Source of the DNA: Euprymna scolopes
Lineage: Eukaryota > Mollusca > Cephalopoda > Sepiida > Sepiolidae
Direction of reading: 5' to 3'
Length of the DNA stretch: 20,000 nucleotides
Assembly: GCA_024364805.1 (NCBI GenBank)
Contig: CM044508.1
Span: 7,942,046-7,962,045, forward strand
Part shown: positions 1 through 8,839 of the stretch, piece by piece
Numbering within the stretch: the first letter of the stretch is position 1
Layout of the letters: the number at the start of each line of letters is the position of its first letter
The notes under the pieces: generated by a model
The model's database searches: none
Told to the model about the DNA's origin: nothing
The model's input: only the letters and a program-made list of their open reading frames with translations
Translations under genes and position numbers: made by a program

Positions 1-215
1 TAAAATAAATAAAACGCGTTAAATCTCTAGAAAATAAATTTGTTTTTAGTTTAAGGTTACAACTTAGAAATAAATTTTCTTGCTTCAAAGTACGAGAAAT
101 TTATTTTTCAAAAAGAAAAAATATGTATCAAGAAACAAACTTAATAAACAATAACCTGAATAAATGCGTTAAGAAACAATGACGGTATATTATATTTCAA
201 AATTTCTATGATCGA

Positions 216-605
216 AGAATTATAAAGAGTTCAGTTCAAAATATCGTAAAGACTTCCGAGTTTCACAAAATATACTTGAAAAAGTTTACATTAACCGAAA
301 CTTTGTAAGAATAATATCCAAGATGGGAATAGTAGTCCGAAGTATTTAAATAATTCCATTGGAATTACGTTTCTGAATATTTGAGATGAAGATTGATAAT
401 GCATATCATTTGGATTATTCGAATTATCGTTCATATCTTGAATATTATTTTCACAACGTTTCGGCCAATTTAACCTCCAACTATTTCAGATGCATCTTGT
501 AGAACTCGGGAATGTTTGTCAAACACGAAACCCATGCGATTCCGGAAAATGTAATGTTCTTGGGTTGGTTAATACAGTCATTATTATAACTGAGATATAT
601 TCTCT
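216..605. repeat. 390-bp palindromic dispersed repeat, copy 1
   Basis: This block recurs at 2705-3094 (constant offset 2489) with only three differences that I could find, and the similarity stops abruptly on both sides. It is also an imperfect palindrome with its axis near 379.5. The left arm read on the minus strand and the right arm read on the plus strand both run ATCTTG, an AT-rich stretch, ACAA, then GTTTCGG (CAAGAT at 319-324 and CCGAAAC at 295-301 mirror ATCTTG at 435-440 and GTTTCGG at 458-464), matching 26 of 30 positions with no gap. A related single arm lies near 17230-17400. On the strand where GAAAC follows, each arm has a CTGAA-like string about 20-25 bases before it, which resembles a decayed hammerhead core. 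A Penelope-type terminal repeat is a reasonable guess but not proven. No coding capacity is evident. Confidence 0.85.
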
Positions 606-1494
606 GTAAGTAGCCTTTATACAATAATCTGGCACTCCTGTAGCGCGCTCTGCCAACAGAACCACGTATGCTGAACATGAACAATATATAAATACATTTA
701 AAAAGTGACATTTCCTCTACTATATATTTCACCCATGCATGGATCATTGTGGATACCTAATGCATCTACCACTATTTTCTCACTGTTAGATAGGGTTCAA
801 ACAAAAGTAAAATGTCTCGCACTGTTGACCAAGCTCTAACTGTTGTATTGTGGGGAGGGGCGGGATGTTTAACTATTATGTATGTATCTTATATATCTAT
901 AGACATGTCTAAATTCGTGTCTCGTTTAATAGTATATACTATATACATTTTATAATGTTCTTTTAATAATTGTGTGTATACAGTGTATATATATGTCACA
1001 GCCATCTATACGACATTTTTGTATACATGTGTGTTCGTTTAATCTAGTATTTTCTATTGTTCGTGGAATTGATGCACGTATAAGACTTACAACAGTGTTG
1101 ATATGTCAGCAGATACAGTTTAGCAACGGACATGTAACAGTTACATCAGAAAGAGACAAACAAGTTCGCTGGGGGGTTTAACATCGGGCCAATTGGAGAA
1201 ACATACCAAGTCCCTCTTTGGTCTTGTTTGACGGGAAGTTGTAGAGAAGATTCATCCGAATTGATCAACGAATCCCGGGGTTTCTTTTCAGAAACTTTAT
1301 TACAGATGTTTCCCCATTGGAAGCCTGCAACGCTGATTCTGACTAACGCCATTTCCGATCCCTCCTACTTGAAGTCATCACGATCTTAAAACCATCTTTG
1401 TCCCTCTCTCGACTCTGACTCGATCTGCTCTCGCTGACTCCCAACTCTTGAATAACAAATCATACGTGTCTTTCAAGCAATCTCCTAAAAGTCT
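606..1494. other. unassigned AT-rich sequence, no gene seen
   Basis: No open frame here is longer than about 90 codons and none resembles a known family. Bases 620-680 and 1130-1450 are less AT-rich than their surroundings and have the texture of an old repeat, but I could not assign them. Confidence 0.5.
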
Positions 1495-1532
1495 ATGTCA
1501 CTTTAAGTGACATCTACGTAAGGCTACGTAAG
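1495..1532. repeat. perfect 9-bp inverted repeat plus short tandem repeat
   Basis: Bases 1495-1513 form a perfect inverted repeat with 9-bp arms (ATGTCACTT and AAGTGACAT) around one base. It is followed directly by two copies of CTACGTAAG at 1514-1522 and 1524-1532. It could be a transposon-end remnant or a chance hairpin; no function is assigned. Confidence 0.6.
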
Positions 1533-1623
1533 TCTGTAGAGGCCAAACCTATTTTTAAATTATTGTTTGTGTTCTAACATTCTTTTCTATGAAAACATCT
1601 TAACATAAATAATATAATCTGTA

Positions 1624-2040
1624 TTGCTTGGCCAATATCGAACACAGCATCAGTGTCATAGTCGCAATGTTGTATCCTTATGCCTATTTCACAAGTACTT
1701 CATTAGAATGTGCTCTGATGAACTCGTAGCACTTGTGCCTCCTCGACGTACATACTCTCAACTAACCAGACAAGCAGCAAAATGCTACCACTTCACTGCT
1801 GATATTTCCAGATGTCAGAAAGCTTTCTACTCTAATAATTTCTTTCTTTGAACTGCCAGACTGTGAAATTCCCTCTCTGTTTCCTGCTTCCGTGACTGTA
1901 CTAACATGCAGAAGTTTAAATGTAATGTGAACAGATATCTCGTTGCTCAACTCGACACAGTCCACTATCAAACCACGATCAATGTATATATAGTAGGCCT
2001 CTCCACCAAAAGTCACGTGACCTACCAATGTCGCAGATGT
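1624..2040 (+). pseudogene. LINE reverse transcriptase 3' fragment A (jockey/CR1-type)
   Basis: The plus-strand translation matches the C-terminal tail of a non-LTR retrotransposon ORF2, the region after the reverse transcriptase palm. The recognisable strings are NVVSLCLFHKYF, SDELVALVPPRRTY, TRQAAK, FYSNNFF and MQKFKCNVNRY. Related text occurs in the minus-strand fragments at 12800-13700 and 17890-18520, so these belong to one broad family, although the 3' end of this copy (LDTVHYQTTINVY) differs from theirs. Only the last 130 or so codons remain, which is a typical 5'-truncated insertion. Stop codons at about 1849 and 1863 interrupt the frame. There is no RT catalytic motif here, so the fragment is dead. 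Clade assignment beyond jockey/CR1-like is inference. Confidence 0.85.
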
Positions 2041-2060
2041 TGCCCTACGGACACGAATCC

Positions 2061-2704
2061 ACGTTACTGACTATTAAGAAGGATCGTTATTTTTCGTTTC
2101 AATTCTTAAAAGAAATTACCGCGGGCTACGTAAAACTGGTTCGAAAGTGACTGCATTTTATTTTCGAAGGATAAAAAGTTATTTTACATTTGGAAACGCT
2201 CAATTAAAATGGAGTATTTTTGGCGGGAAAATACTGTGAAATTTTATATTTGTGAAAGTGTATTTAATTACCAATCCACACGTGACTTTAACTTTCATGT
2301 AAAAATGCACCCATTTCCAAATAATTTTTAAATTAGGGTTTTTACAATTCTTTTTATTGATAATGTAGCAAACAATGTTGATTATTTATCTTTTAACTGT
2401 GTATTTTCCGATTAAGATATAAAAATGTGAATACTAACTTGTCAGTCATAAATTTTCAAGAGTTCTTTAGTTTTTGATATCAGTAGTCAAACGTTTAATC
2501 TTGACTGTAAGTATTTCAACTTGTTCATTTCCTTTTTTTGTTTTTTTTAGAATTTTTGTTTTAAAGCGTAATGTTTATTTTCATTCAAAAGTATGAGCCA
2601 AAGAAACATATTTACATTAAAAACGTGTAAACTAAAGCTGTTTATATATTCATTCCCAAATAGTTTTGAATTTTTTTTTGCATCAACAAACCGTATATGG
2701 CCGT
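2061..2704. other. AT-rich non-coding stretch
   Basis: Nothing recognisable apart from T-rich runs near 2525-2560 and 2665-2680. This is part of the 2.1 kb lying between the two palindromic repeats. Confidence 0.5.
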
Positions 2705-3094
2705 AGAATTATAAAGAGTTGAGTTCAAAATATCGTAAAGACTTCCGAGTTTCACAAAATATACCTGAAAAAGTTTACATTAACCGAAACTTTGTAAGAA
2801 TAATATCCAAGATGGGAATAGTAGTCCGAAGTATTTAAATAATTCCATTGGAATTACGTTTCTGAATATTTGAGATGAAGATTGATAATGCATATCATTT
2901 GGATTATTCGAATTATCGTTCATATCTTGAATATTATTTTCACAACGTTTCGGCCAATTTAACCTCCAACTATTTCAGATGCATCTTGTAGAACTCGGGA
3001 ATGTTTGTCAAACACGAAACCCATGCGATTCCGGAAAATGTAATGTTCTTGGGTTGGTTAATACAGTCATTATTGTAACTGAGATATATTCTCT
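2705..3094. repeat. 390-bp palindromic dispersed repeat, copy 2
   Basis: Same orientation and length as 216-605, about 99% identical by eye, with the palindrome axis near 2868.5. In this copy the left arm reads CCTGAAAAAG before ACCGAAAC, one step closer to a hammerhead-like CTGANGA core than copy 1. The bases just outside either copy show no shared target-site duplication that I could see. Confidence 0.85.
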
Positions 3095-4183
3095 AATAGT
3101 CATATTTACAAATCCACGGTTGCCCGCCCTTGAATTTTAACATATTTAAAAAAACATGGCAGCTGCCCGATCTCCCGTCTGGCTTGTCATAAAATTTGAT
3201 TTTCTTATTGAAAACCTCCATCAATTTACTTGATTTTTGGAACATGATATCTTCGTTTCATGACGAGTTCATACATCAAAACGATTTGTCTGTATTTTCT
3301 GTATTTGTTATTAAACCAAATTCTAAATAAGAACCAAAATATCATTAATTAATTAGTTTTTAATATTTATGAAGAATAGGAGCCCTATTAAAAGAATACG
3401 TTATTATTCAGCAACCTATTTTGAACTAAATTATCCAACAGATTCTTCTATAAATTTGAGTTAAAATGTATTTCTGCACTAGCAATTTGTATTTAAATTA
3501 TTTCTTTGAATTTAAATCGTTTTCATTAAAATATTTATTGTTTGATTCTCATTAATCTATTTAATTATTGTTTGATTATTCCCTAAATTCATAATTCAGT
3601 TTTTGTAGTATTTGATTGTATCTTGCTTCAAACATACATAATTTTACTTACATAATTCTTGTTTTTGCTTTTTAATTTATATTGAATAAAATCAAGTTTC
3701 AGTATATATCAAATCGTGTTATTTTTTTCTTTTTTTAAATGCAATTTTTAAATCAAATAATAAACGCATTTTAAATCCACTAAACAACAAAATATTTATT
3801 TACAGAATGTTTCACTGATGCACCGCATAATTTTCCCTTTTCAACTAATTCACATTTTTATTTTTGTTTAAAGGAATAATGAATAATTTCAGTTTCAGTA
3901 TGAATCGTGTTCCTTATTTTTCTCTTTTTCAATGCAACTTGTAAAGTTTTCTAATATTTTTGTAAAAAAAAAAAAAGAAAAACTTTTATTGTTACATAGT
4001 CGTCTGTTTCATTTTAACGGGCCCGACACGTTGTATGTAAACTCGGTCGCAAAGGAAAATGATAACGTCGACACAACTTTTCTTGGTGGAGGAAAATATA
4101 TTTATTTTGCCATTTCACGTAACCAAAACAGTTGCTCGTTATCACTATATGATACCAGTTTTACAAAGTTCGACGTTTTTTCT
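3095..4183. other. AT-rich non-coding stretch
   Basis: No gene is seen. Bases 3530-3590 contain a repeated ATTGTTTGATT phrase. An internal duplication at 3683-3950 is listed separately. An A12 run lies near 3965. Confidence 0.5.
3683..3950. repeat. diverged local direct duplication (offset about 195 bp)
   Basis: Bases 3683-3757 and about 3880-3950 share the order GAATAA, AGTTTCAGTAT, AATCGTGTT, a T-rich tract, TGCAA and TAAA. Weaker similarity (AAAATATTTATT at about 3527 and 3789) suggests that a unit of nearly 200 bp was once duplicated. Coordinates are approximate. Confidence 0.5.
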
Positions 4184-4186
4184 GAG

Positions 4187-4223
<37 letters not shown>

Positions 4224-4233
4224 CGAGAGAGAG

Positions 4234-4268
<35 letters not shown>
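4184..4268. repeat. (GA)n microsatellite
   Basis: About 85 bases of almost pure GA dinucleotides, with a few GAAA and GCGA interruptions. It creates artificial Arg/Glu-rich open frames through 3932-4472. Confidence 0.97.
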
Positions 4269-5329
4269 AGACTTTTGCGTTCGCCGAACCTCATTGGCCA
4301 ACTTGTCAGCGGCGGTTTCCTTTTTCTACTCTATTTTCTCGATATTTATGCTTATACATATGTATTTGAATTCGTGACGTTAAGCTTACGACGCATCCCA
4401 AATGCTAACACGATTATTTTACACCATTCAGTATTAGCAGTCGAACTGTTTGACAAATCTTGCTTGCTATGACCTCTGACATGATGCCATTTTTCAGTTA
4501 ACGGGCCCTAATAAAGGTTAGACATGATTCCAAATAGTAGTCCCTTTCGTTCCAAGTTGCAATGTGCTTTGTTTGTGGTGAAAAAGAATAATAATAATAA
4601 AAATTAATAACTTATTTTAACGAAAGTAAAAACTTTTATATAAATTTCCAATAGAATTATGTTGAGCGTGTTGAAACTTTGTCATGCGCAAAATGTGGGT
4701 CTTCTATGCGCAGGGTGTCCCTATAAAATTAAAAATCCCTTCTTATTAATGGTTTTTAAACAAAGAAATCTAGTGTTTATTTTGCCAGTTCAGCGATGTA
4801 AAAAGAAAGCAAGCATTTATAAGAAACAAAAACAAAAGAACACAAACATAATTTAAATAATTCAACACTAGTTTTGTGATACTATCGACATTTGGGGAAG
4901 GTTTACGGACAATATTGGGTTTGCGACAGTCGACAACAGTTGAAATTATGGACAGATTTGAGTTGGATACAATTGTAGGCAAGTCATGGCTTCGACTAGA
5001 TCGAGAGAGATTTATATCAAGATGCGCTGATATCATTTGACGAACACGGCCTCAAAAGAACGTAGATGTGAACCATAGTGTGTAGAACGTCTATGGTGTC
5101 ACACACATACATACACAGATATATGCAGGATGTGTCGGATATAGGTTTTTTGTGTTTTGTTTTATTTTATTTTTTATATTGTGACTGTACGCCCCATAGT
5201 AGCCGCCAAAGTGAGAGACGACCAGAAGAGAAGATGAAAGAGAAGAAATTAACAGCACACGATACTGGGGTCGGCACTGCTATCTAGCGGACGCACACGT
5301 AGTCCTAACACAATTTATCGCTCACTCCT

Positions 5330-5331
<2 letters not shown>
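4269..5331. other. no recognisable gene
   Basis: Short frames only. Bases 5190-5310 are somewhat richer in G and C and contain AGCGGACGCACACG-like text, possibly an old repeat end abutting the (AT)n tract. Not identified. Confidence 0.45.

Positions 5332-5369
<38 letters not shown>
5332..5369. repeat. (AT)n microsatellite
   Basis: Uninterrupted TA dinucleotides. Confidence 0.97.
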
Positions 5370-5374
<5 letters not shown>

Positions 5375-5620
5375 TATTACGTGTAAAAATACTTCGTATT
5401 TGCATGAGAGAAAGTAACTCCAATGAATGTGTTTACAAATTGTTTTTATTGGAAGAACAATTAGAAATTAGGCTTTAAATAAAATTAATTCACAGGAAAA
5501 CTATATTACAAAGCAGTAAACGAAAAACAATTACAACCCAAGTAACTTGCACTCAAATCAGTTCACATAGAGAAGAAAAATATTTACTACCCAGTAAGAC
5601 AGCCATCCTATTCCTTATAT

Positions 5621-5622
<2 letters not shown>

Positions 5623-5661
<39 letters not shown>
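5623..5661. repeat. (AT)n microsatellite
   Basis: Uninterrupted TA dinucleotides, directly followed by the tandem repeat at 5669-5893. Confidence 0.97.
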
Positions 5662-5664
<3 letters not shown>

Positions 5665-5668
5665 CCCC

Positions 5669-5893
5669 GTTTTCTATTTACAAAATTTTAGTTAAGGTTT
5701 TCTCTTTTCATCCTTATGTAGTTAAATTCTGTTTTAAAATTGAAGACTTTTGCGAAATCGGTTTATGCAAATGCTAAGTCTGTTTCTATTTAACAATTTT
5801 AGTAAAGGCTTTTTTTTCTTCATCCTTATATAAATGAATTCTCTTTGGTCATTATAAACATTTTAAAAGTCGGATTATGTAGGTGCTAGGTCT
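5669..5893. repeat. two-copy tandem repeat, unit about 112 bp
   Basis: Unit 1 (5669-5781) and unit 2 (5782-5893) share the order GTTTCTATTT, ACAA, TTTTAGT, AAGG, a T-rich tract, CATCCTTAT, AAATTCT, TTTAAAA, TATG, TGCTA and GTCT. Copies are perhaps 70% identical by eye. No coding role is evident. It may be a satellite monomer pair. Confidence 0.7.
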
Positions 5894-5986
5894 GCGATGG
5901 GTAAAAGTTAGTATACTTTTTCTATCCGGGAACTTAAACTGCATTCTTTATTTCTATTCTTGCATTTTATTATTTAAAGCTTCTTC

Positions 5987-5990
<4 letters not shown>

Positions 5991-6066
<76 letters not shown>

Positions 6067-6111
6067 GATGTGTGTGTGCGCGTGTGTGTGTGTTTGTTTG
6101 TGTGTGTGTGA
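5991..6111. repeat. compound (AT)n(GT)n microsatellite
   Basis: (TA)n to about 6040, then (TG)n with GGATG, GCGCG and TTTG interruptions. It causes a spurious Ile-Tyr and Val-Cys repeat frame. Confidence 0.97.
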
Positions 6112-6290
6112 GCCATGTACAGACAGATTATTAATCATTATGAATTAAAAATGAAAAGCTAGCTGCCCGGTTCCGAGCAACAGGGCTAAAATCGAGGTTA
6201 ATAACGATTAATAAAAATATATGAGACGAAAAAAATCGCGGGGAACAAGTGGAAAAAACATAAATTATCAGAAAGAAACTACATTAAGTC

Positions 6291-6596
6291 CTATAAGATA
6301 TTCTCTTTGCAAAGAGAAGGTCCCAAAGACTTAATATAGATATTTTCTAAAATTTTCAAATGAAATGGAGAATGTGATCGGCTAAAAACGGAGAACAAGT
6401 CGACACTGAAGTGCAGGGCGCAGACAAGGTTATTTAATAAGTGCTCACAAATGGCAGAAAAGAAGTTATTATGCAAAACATCTAATAGTGCATAATTTTC
6501 ATGTCGAATCTTGGATAGGATGTGTTGTTTTATATGGAAACCCAAAGTTTGAGATGTCCGCCCAACGTAGTACATTCCACAAATACATTTAAATAA
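6291..6596 (-). pseudogene. Penelope-like element GIY-YIG endonuclease domain remnant
   Basis: The minus-strand translation begins VYLFKCICGMYYVGRTSQTL and continues with FHIKQH, AICEHLLNN, FSVFSRSHSPFHLKILE, NIYIKSLGPSLCKE. This is the C-terminal GIY-YIG endonuclease of Penelope-like retroelements: CxC, then the YYVGRT core, the (R)IKQH helix, the EHLLNN segment, and the closing LE.IYI....P.LC block. The usual arginine before IKQH is His here, which would be expected to cost catalysis. A stop lies just upstream of VYLF, and no reverse transcriptase is visible at higher coordinates, so only about 100 codons of an element of several kilobases survive. The family match is strong. The element is a broken fragment between AT microsatellites. 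Confidence 0.88.
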
Positions 6597-6825
6597 ATAA
6601 ACTTATAGAATTATTATGATGAGAGGGGAAACATTTTTTGAATAGAAAGCAGCATAGCTCTTGAGGAATAAAACAACACTAAGACTTGACGCAAAATAAC
6701 AGTCAGTAAAATGTGTTTGCATAGCCAAGGTAAGCGAATGCAAACAGGACATCTATCTACTGAAGTTTCTGTATTTTGACATTGGAATTTTTTTCACATA
6801 GTTTTCGAGGTTGAAATATTTTCAA

Positions 6826-6827
<2 letters not shown>

Positions 6828-6865
<38 letters not shown>
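6828..6865. repeat. (AT)n microsatellite
   Basis: Pure TA dinucleotides, with a second short run at about 6874-6886. Confidence 0.95.
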
Positions 6866-6867
<2 letters not shown>

Positions 6868-7133
6868 AGCTCGATAATATATATATAGTGATGTTATTTT
6901 ATTTATTTATTTTTTTTTTGCGATACATCTTTAAATGAATTCAATTATTTATACAAAAGTGTATTTCTACCTAAATCAGAGTTGGGAATAATTTTCCCTT
7001 TTACCAAATTGGTACCCCAAAATGGGGAGCGGCGTCAATCGCGATATATCCAAGCAGTCGAGCGAGATTGCCGCATGTTAGAAGTTTAGGCTTCTTTCTA
7101 TGGGGTCCTGATTTTGAATCTTGCTAGATTCAG

Positions 7134-7175
7134 CCAATCTGATGAGTTGATAGACGACGAAACACGTGTCAGTGG
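7134..7175 (+). ncRNA. candidate type I hammerhead ribozyme motif
   Basis: The core elements appear in order. CCAAT (helix I, 5' strand, 7134-7138) is followed by CTGATGA (7139-7145). A 13-base helix II region, 7146-7158, has GTT pairing with GAC. GAAA follows at 7159-7162, then a CACGTG palindrome at 7163-7168 as a minimal helix III, GTC as the cleavage triplet ending at 7170, and AGTGG (7171-7175) as the helix I 3' strand. CCAAT against AGTGG pairs at four of five positions. A very short helix III, often working as a dimer, is known for hammerheads in Penelope-like elements and metazoan retrozymes. A perfect 7-bp hairpin (TGAATCT/AGATTCA, 7115-7132) sits immediately upstream. Activity is inferred, not shown. 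Confidence 0.75.
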
Positions 7176-7195
7176 ATAATTATATTTAAAAAACA

Positions 7196-7224
7196 ATATA
7201 TATATGTATATATATATATATATG
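7196..7224. repeat. (AT)n microsatellite at SINE 3' end
   Basis: AT dinucleotides with one G interruption. It abuts the SINE body. Confidence 0.9.
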
Positions 7225-7518
7225 GTGGAAGCCTCCGTTCAGTCTCGAAAGACAATGGACACCCCCTCTAAGGGTAGCTGCGTGTAAAATTATGATGCAA
7301 GGGTTGCGCAATCCTCAAGCACATCTCTCATGAATAGGCAGTACCTCAGTCCAGTGGCAAAGAGAAGTCCAGGACGACTGGAAACAATACCGAGATAAGC
7401 GAAGAGCACATACAACAGCTGCAATTCCCATATATTCATCCATTTTAGTACTGACCAGGCTCAACGTTGCTTAAATTCGGTGATCTAACGGGAAATAGTG
7501 TATCAACGTGATTATGCC

Positions 7519-7522
<4 letters not shown>
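7225..7522 (-). mobile_element. 5S rRNA-derived SINE (SINE3-like)
   Basis: On the minus strand, 7522 down to about 7405 follows animal 5S rRNA. The order is ACGGC.ATA.TCACGTTGA, CCCGT..GATC, then TTAAGCAACGTTGAG (the box A / internal promoter region), C.GGT.AGTACT (into box C), GGGAAT, and TGTTGTA near the 3' end. The remaining 180 or so bases are an unrelated tail ending at the (AT)n tract. A 5S head joined to a non-5S body is the hallmark of SINE3-type retroposons, which are transcribed by RNA polymerase III from the 5S internal promoter and mobilised by a LINE. Box C is degraded (AAATGG replaces TTGGATGG), so transcription today is unlikely. The alternative is a 5S pseudogene joined to unrelated DNA. 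The 5S resemblance is strong; the SINE reading is inference. Confidence 0.75.

Positions 7523-7572
<50 letters not shown>
7520..7572. repeat. (AT)n microsatellite
   Basis: About 50 bases of AT dinucleotides at the 5S-head side of the SINE. Confidence 0.97.
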
Positions 7573-7575
<3 letters not shown>

Positions 7576-8027
7576 TGTGTGTGGTAGAAATTATTCAGGT
7601 AAATATATAAATTAGAATCGATTTTAAACCTAAACTATTGAATGCGACTTGCACTTTTGACTGAATGTCTTGCAAGAAGGAATTTTTATAGCTTGTTGTC
7701 AAAATTGACACTGTTTTTTTTTTTTTTTATCTATATGCCATTTTTTTCATTCAGTTCGTTAGACCGTGTTTGTAAAAGGTTTTATGTGTAACAACACAGA
7801 ATTTAATCCCAAAACAAAAAAATGAAAGACGACATACAAAAGAAAAAAAATTACTTGTTCAGTCTTCGTAGTTCTTTTTGCACTTCTTTGTACTTCTCTT
7901 TTGTGCTATTACTTAGAGCCTCTTCTAGATATTTTTATCTGCTGTTCGTTGCTCAAAGAAGCCATCGCTACTATTTTATGTCCCCCGATATATTCTCCAA
8001 ATCAATGACCTATATGTCCTATTCATT
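7573..8027. other. no recognisable gene
   Basis: The longest frame (7822-8070, +) has no recognisable motif and runs into the LTR-like repeat. Treated as non-coding. Confidence 0.5.
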
Positions 8028-8225
8028 TTTTATTTGCCTTTTTACGAGAACAAAGTTAGACACAAAGTAAGTTTCTAATGTGGGAAAATCCAACTCCCAA
8101 AACAGGCATTCTGCATTGGGATAAAAATAAAAAGTTCTTCAGTTTGAAACGATTCAGTATTTTATTGCCGAAGACAAAAAGTTAAGTTTAGTTACACAAC
8201 TGATATTACACTTTGGTTTCAACCA
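8028..8225 (-). repeat. LTR-like remnant related to the gypsy LTR at 12148-12534
   Basis: It aligns by eye with about 12230-12420. Both hold TATTTGC, ACACAAAGT or ACACAAGTCG, TTTTTAATGTGGGA or similar, AAAATC, AACTCC or AGCTCC, CAAAA..GGC, GGGATAAAAATAAA or CAAAAATAAAATT, ATTG, AAGACAAA and CACTT. Divergence is high. It is probably a solo piece of a related LTR. No internal gene sequence is seen beside it. Confidence 0.5.
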
Positions 8226-8453
8226 AATGATCATTAAGGCAATAAGCCAATTATGTTTAAAAACGAACTAGACTTTTAGCTCGTGAAAAAAACGGGCAAC
8301 AGTTTCTGTTTACTTAGATTGTTTAATGCCAAATTAATGGTTGAATAGGATTAAATGTGTACTGATTCTTGCATTTAATACTAATCCCTATTCATTCTTA
8401 ACTGATATATTAATTAACTTAGATGCACAATTAAAGAATAATAGAGAGTACAA

Positions 8454-8590
8454 ACTACATTAAAACTACATTAAAACTACATTAAAATACATTAAAACTA
8501 CATTAAGACTACATTAAAAATACATTAAAAACACATTAAAAATACATTTAAAATACATTTAAAATACATTAAAACTAATACATTAAAACC
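8454..8590. repeat. minisatellite, 10-12 bp unit around ACATTAAAA
   Basis: About 12 irregular tandem copies of (CT)ACATTAAAA, with variants ATACATTAAA and ATACATTTAAA. Unit length drifts between 10 and 12 bp along the array. Confidence 0.95.
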
Positions 8591-8770
8591 AACAAATTTA
8601 GTCGCAAACACAAGTTTAATGCATTCCACGTCTGGCGACAGGAACTCGACAAACTCTCAAAGAGCATTTACAAAGATATATCTTTGAAAACATTTATTCT
8701 AGGAAAAGTTGGCTGAAATACTGTAATCAATGGGAATAGGTTAGAAAGACTGACCACATGAAAAGTTTTT

Positions 8771-8839
8771 CTTTAAATAAACAAATATTCATTTATTTAA
8801 AGTTTCAAATTTTCGGCTTATAACAAAGCTTTCATCAGG
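8771..8839 (-). ncRNA. hammerhead-like motif with adjacent perfect hairpin
   Basis: On the minus strand CTGATGA (8832-8838) is followed by a helix II-like AAGCTT...AAGCC segment (8815-8831, GCTT pairing with AAGC around TGTTAT) and then GAAA (8811-8814). Fewer than ten bases further on is a perfect inverted repeat with 11-bp arms, CTTTAAATAAA and its complement (8771-8781 and 8792-8802), around a 10-base loop. CTGATGA, a helix, then GAAA is the conserved core order of a hammerhead ribozyme. No clear cleavage triplet and helix I partner was found, so this is weaker than the motif at 7134. It may be a decayed Penelope-type terminal repeat. Confidence 0.45.

Noticed and set aside
481-747. 88-codon minus-strand frame
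   Set aside because: It spans the edge of the palindromic repeat, is not open in copy 2 beyond the repeat, and has no recognisable motif.
1100-1450. Possible LTR of another element
   Set aside because: Composition is suggestive, but no matching partner, TG...CA ends or primer-binding site could be fixed.
1704-1710. CTGATGA as a hammerhead core
   Set aside because: It encodes part of the LINE SDELVAL motif and no GAAA follows at a suitable distance.
3932-4472. Two overlapping plus-strand open frames of about 140 codons
   Set aside because: The length comes from the (GA)n microsatellite, read as Arg-Glu repeats. Flanking residues show no domain.
5883-6134. Plus-strand frame with Ile-Tyr and Val-Cys repeats
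   Set aside because: It is the translation of the compound (AT)n(GT)n microsatellite.
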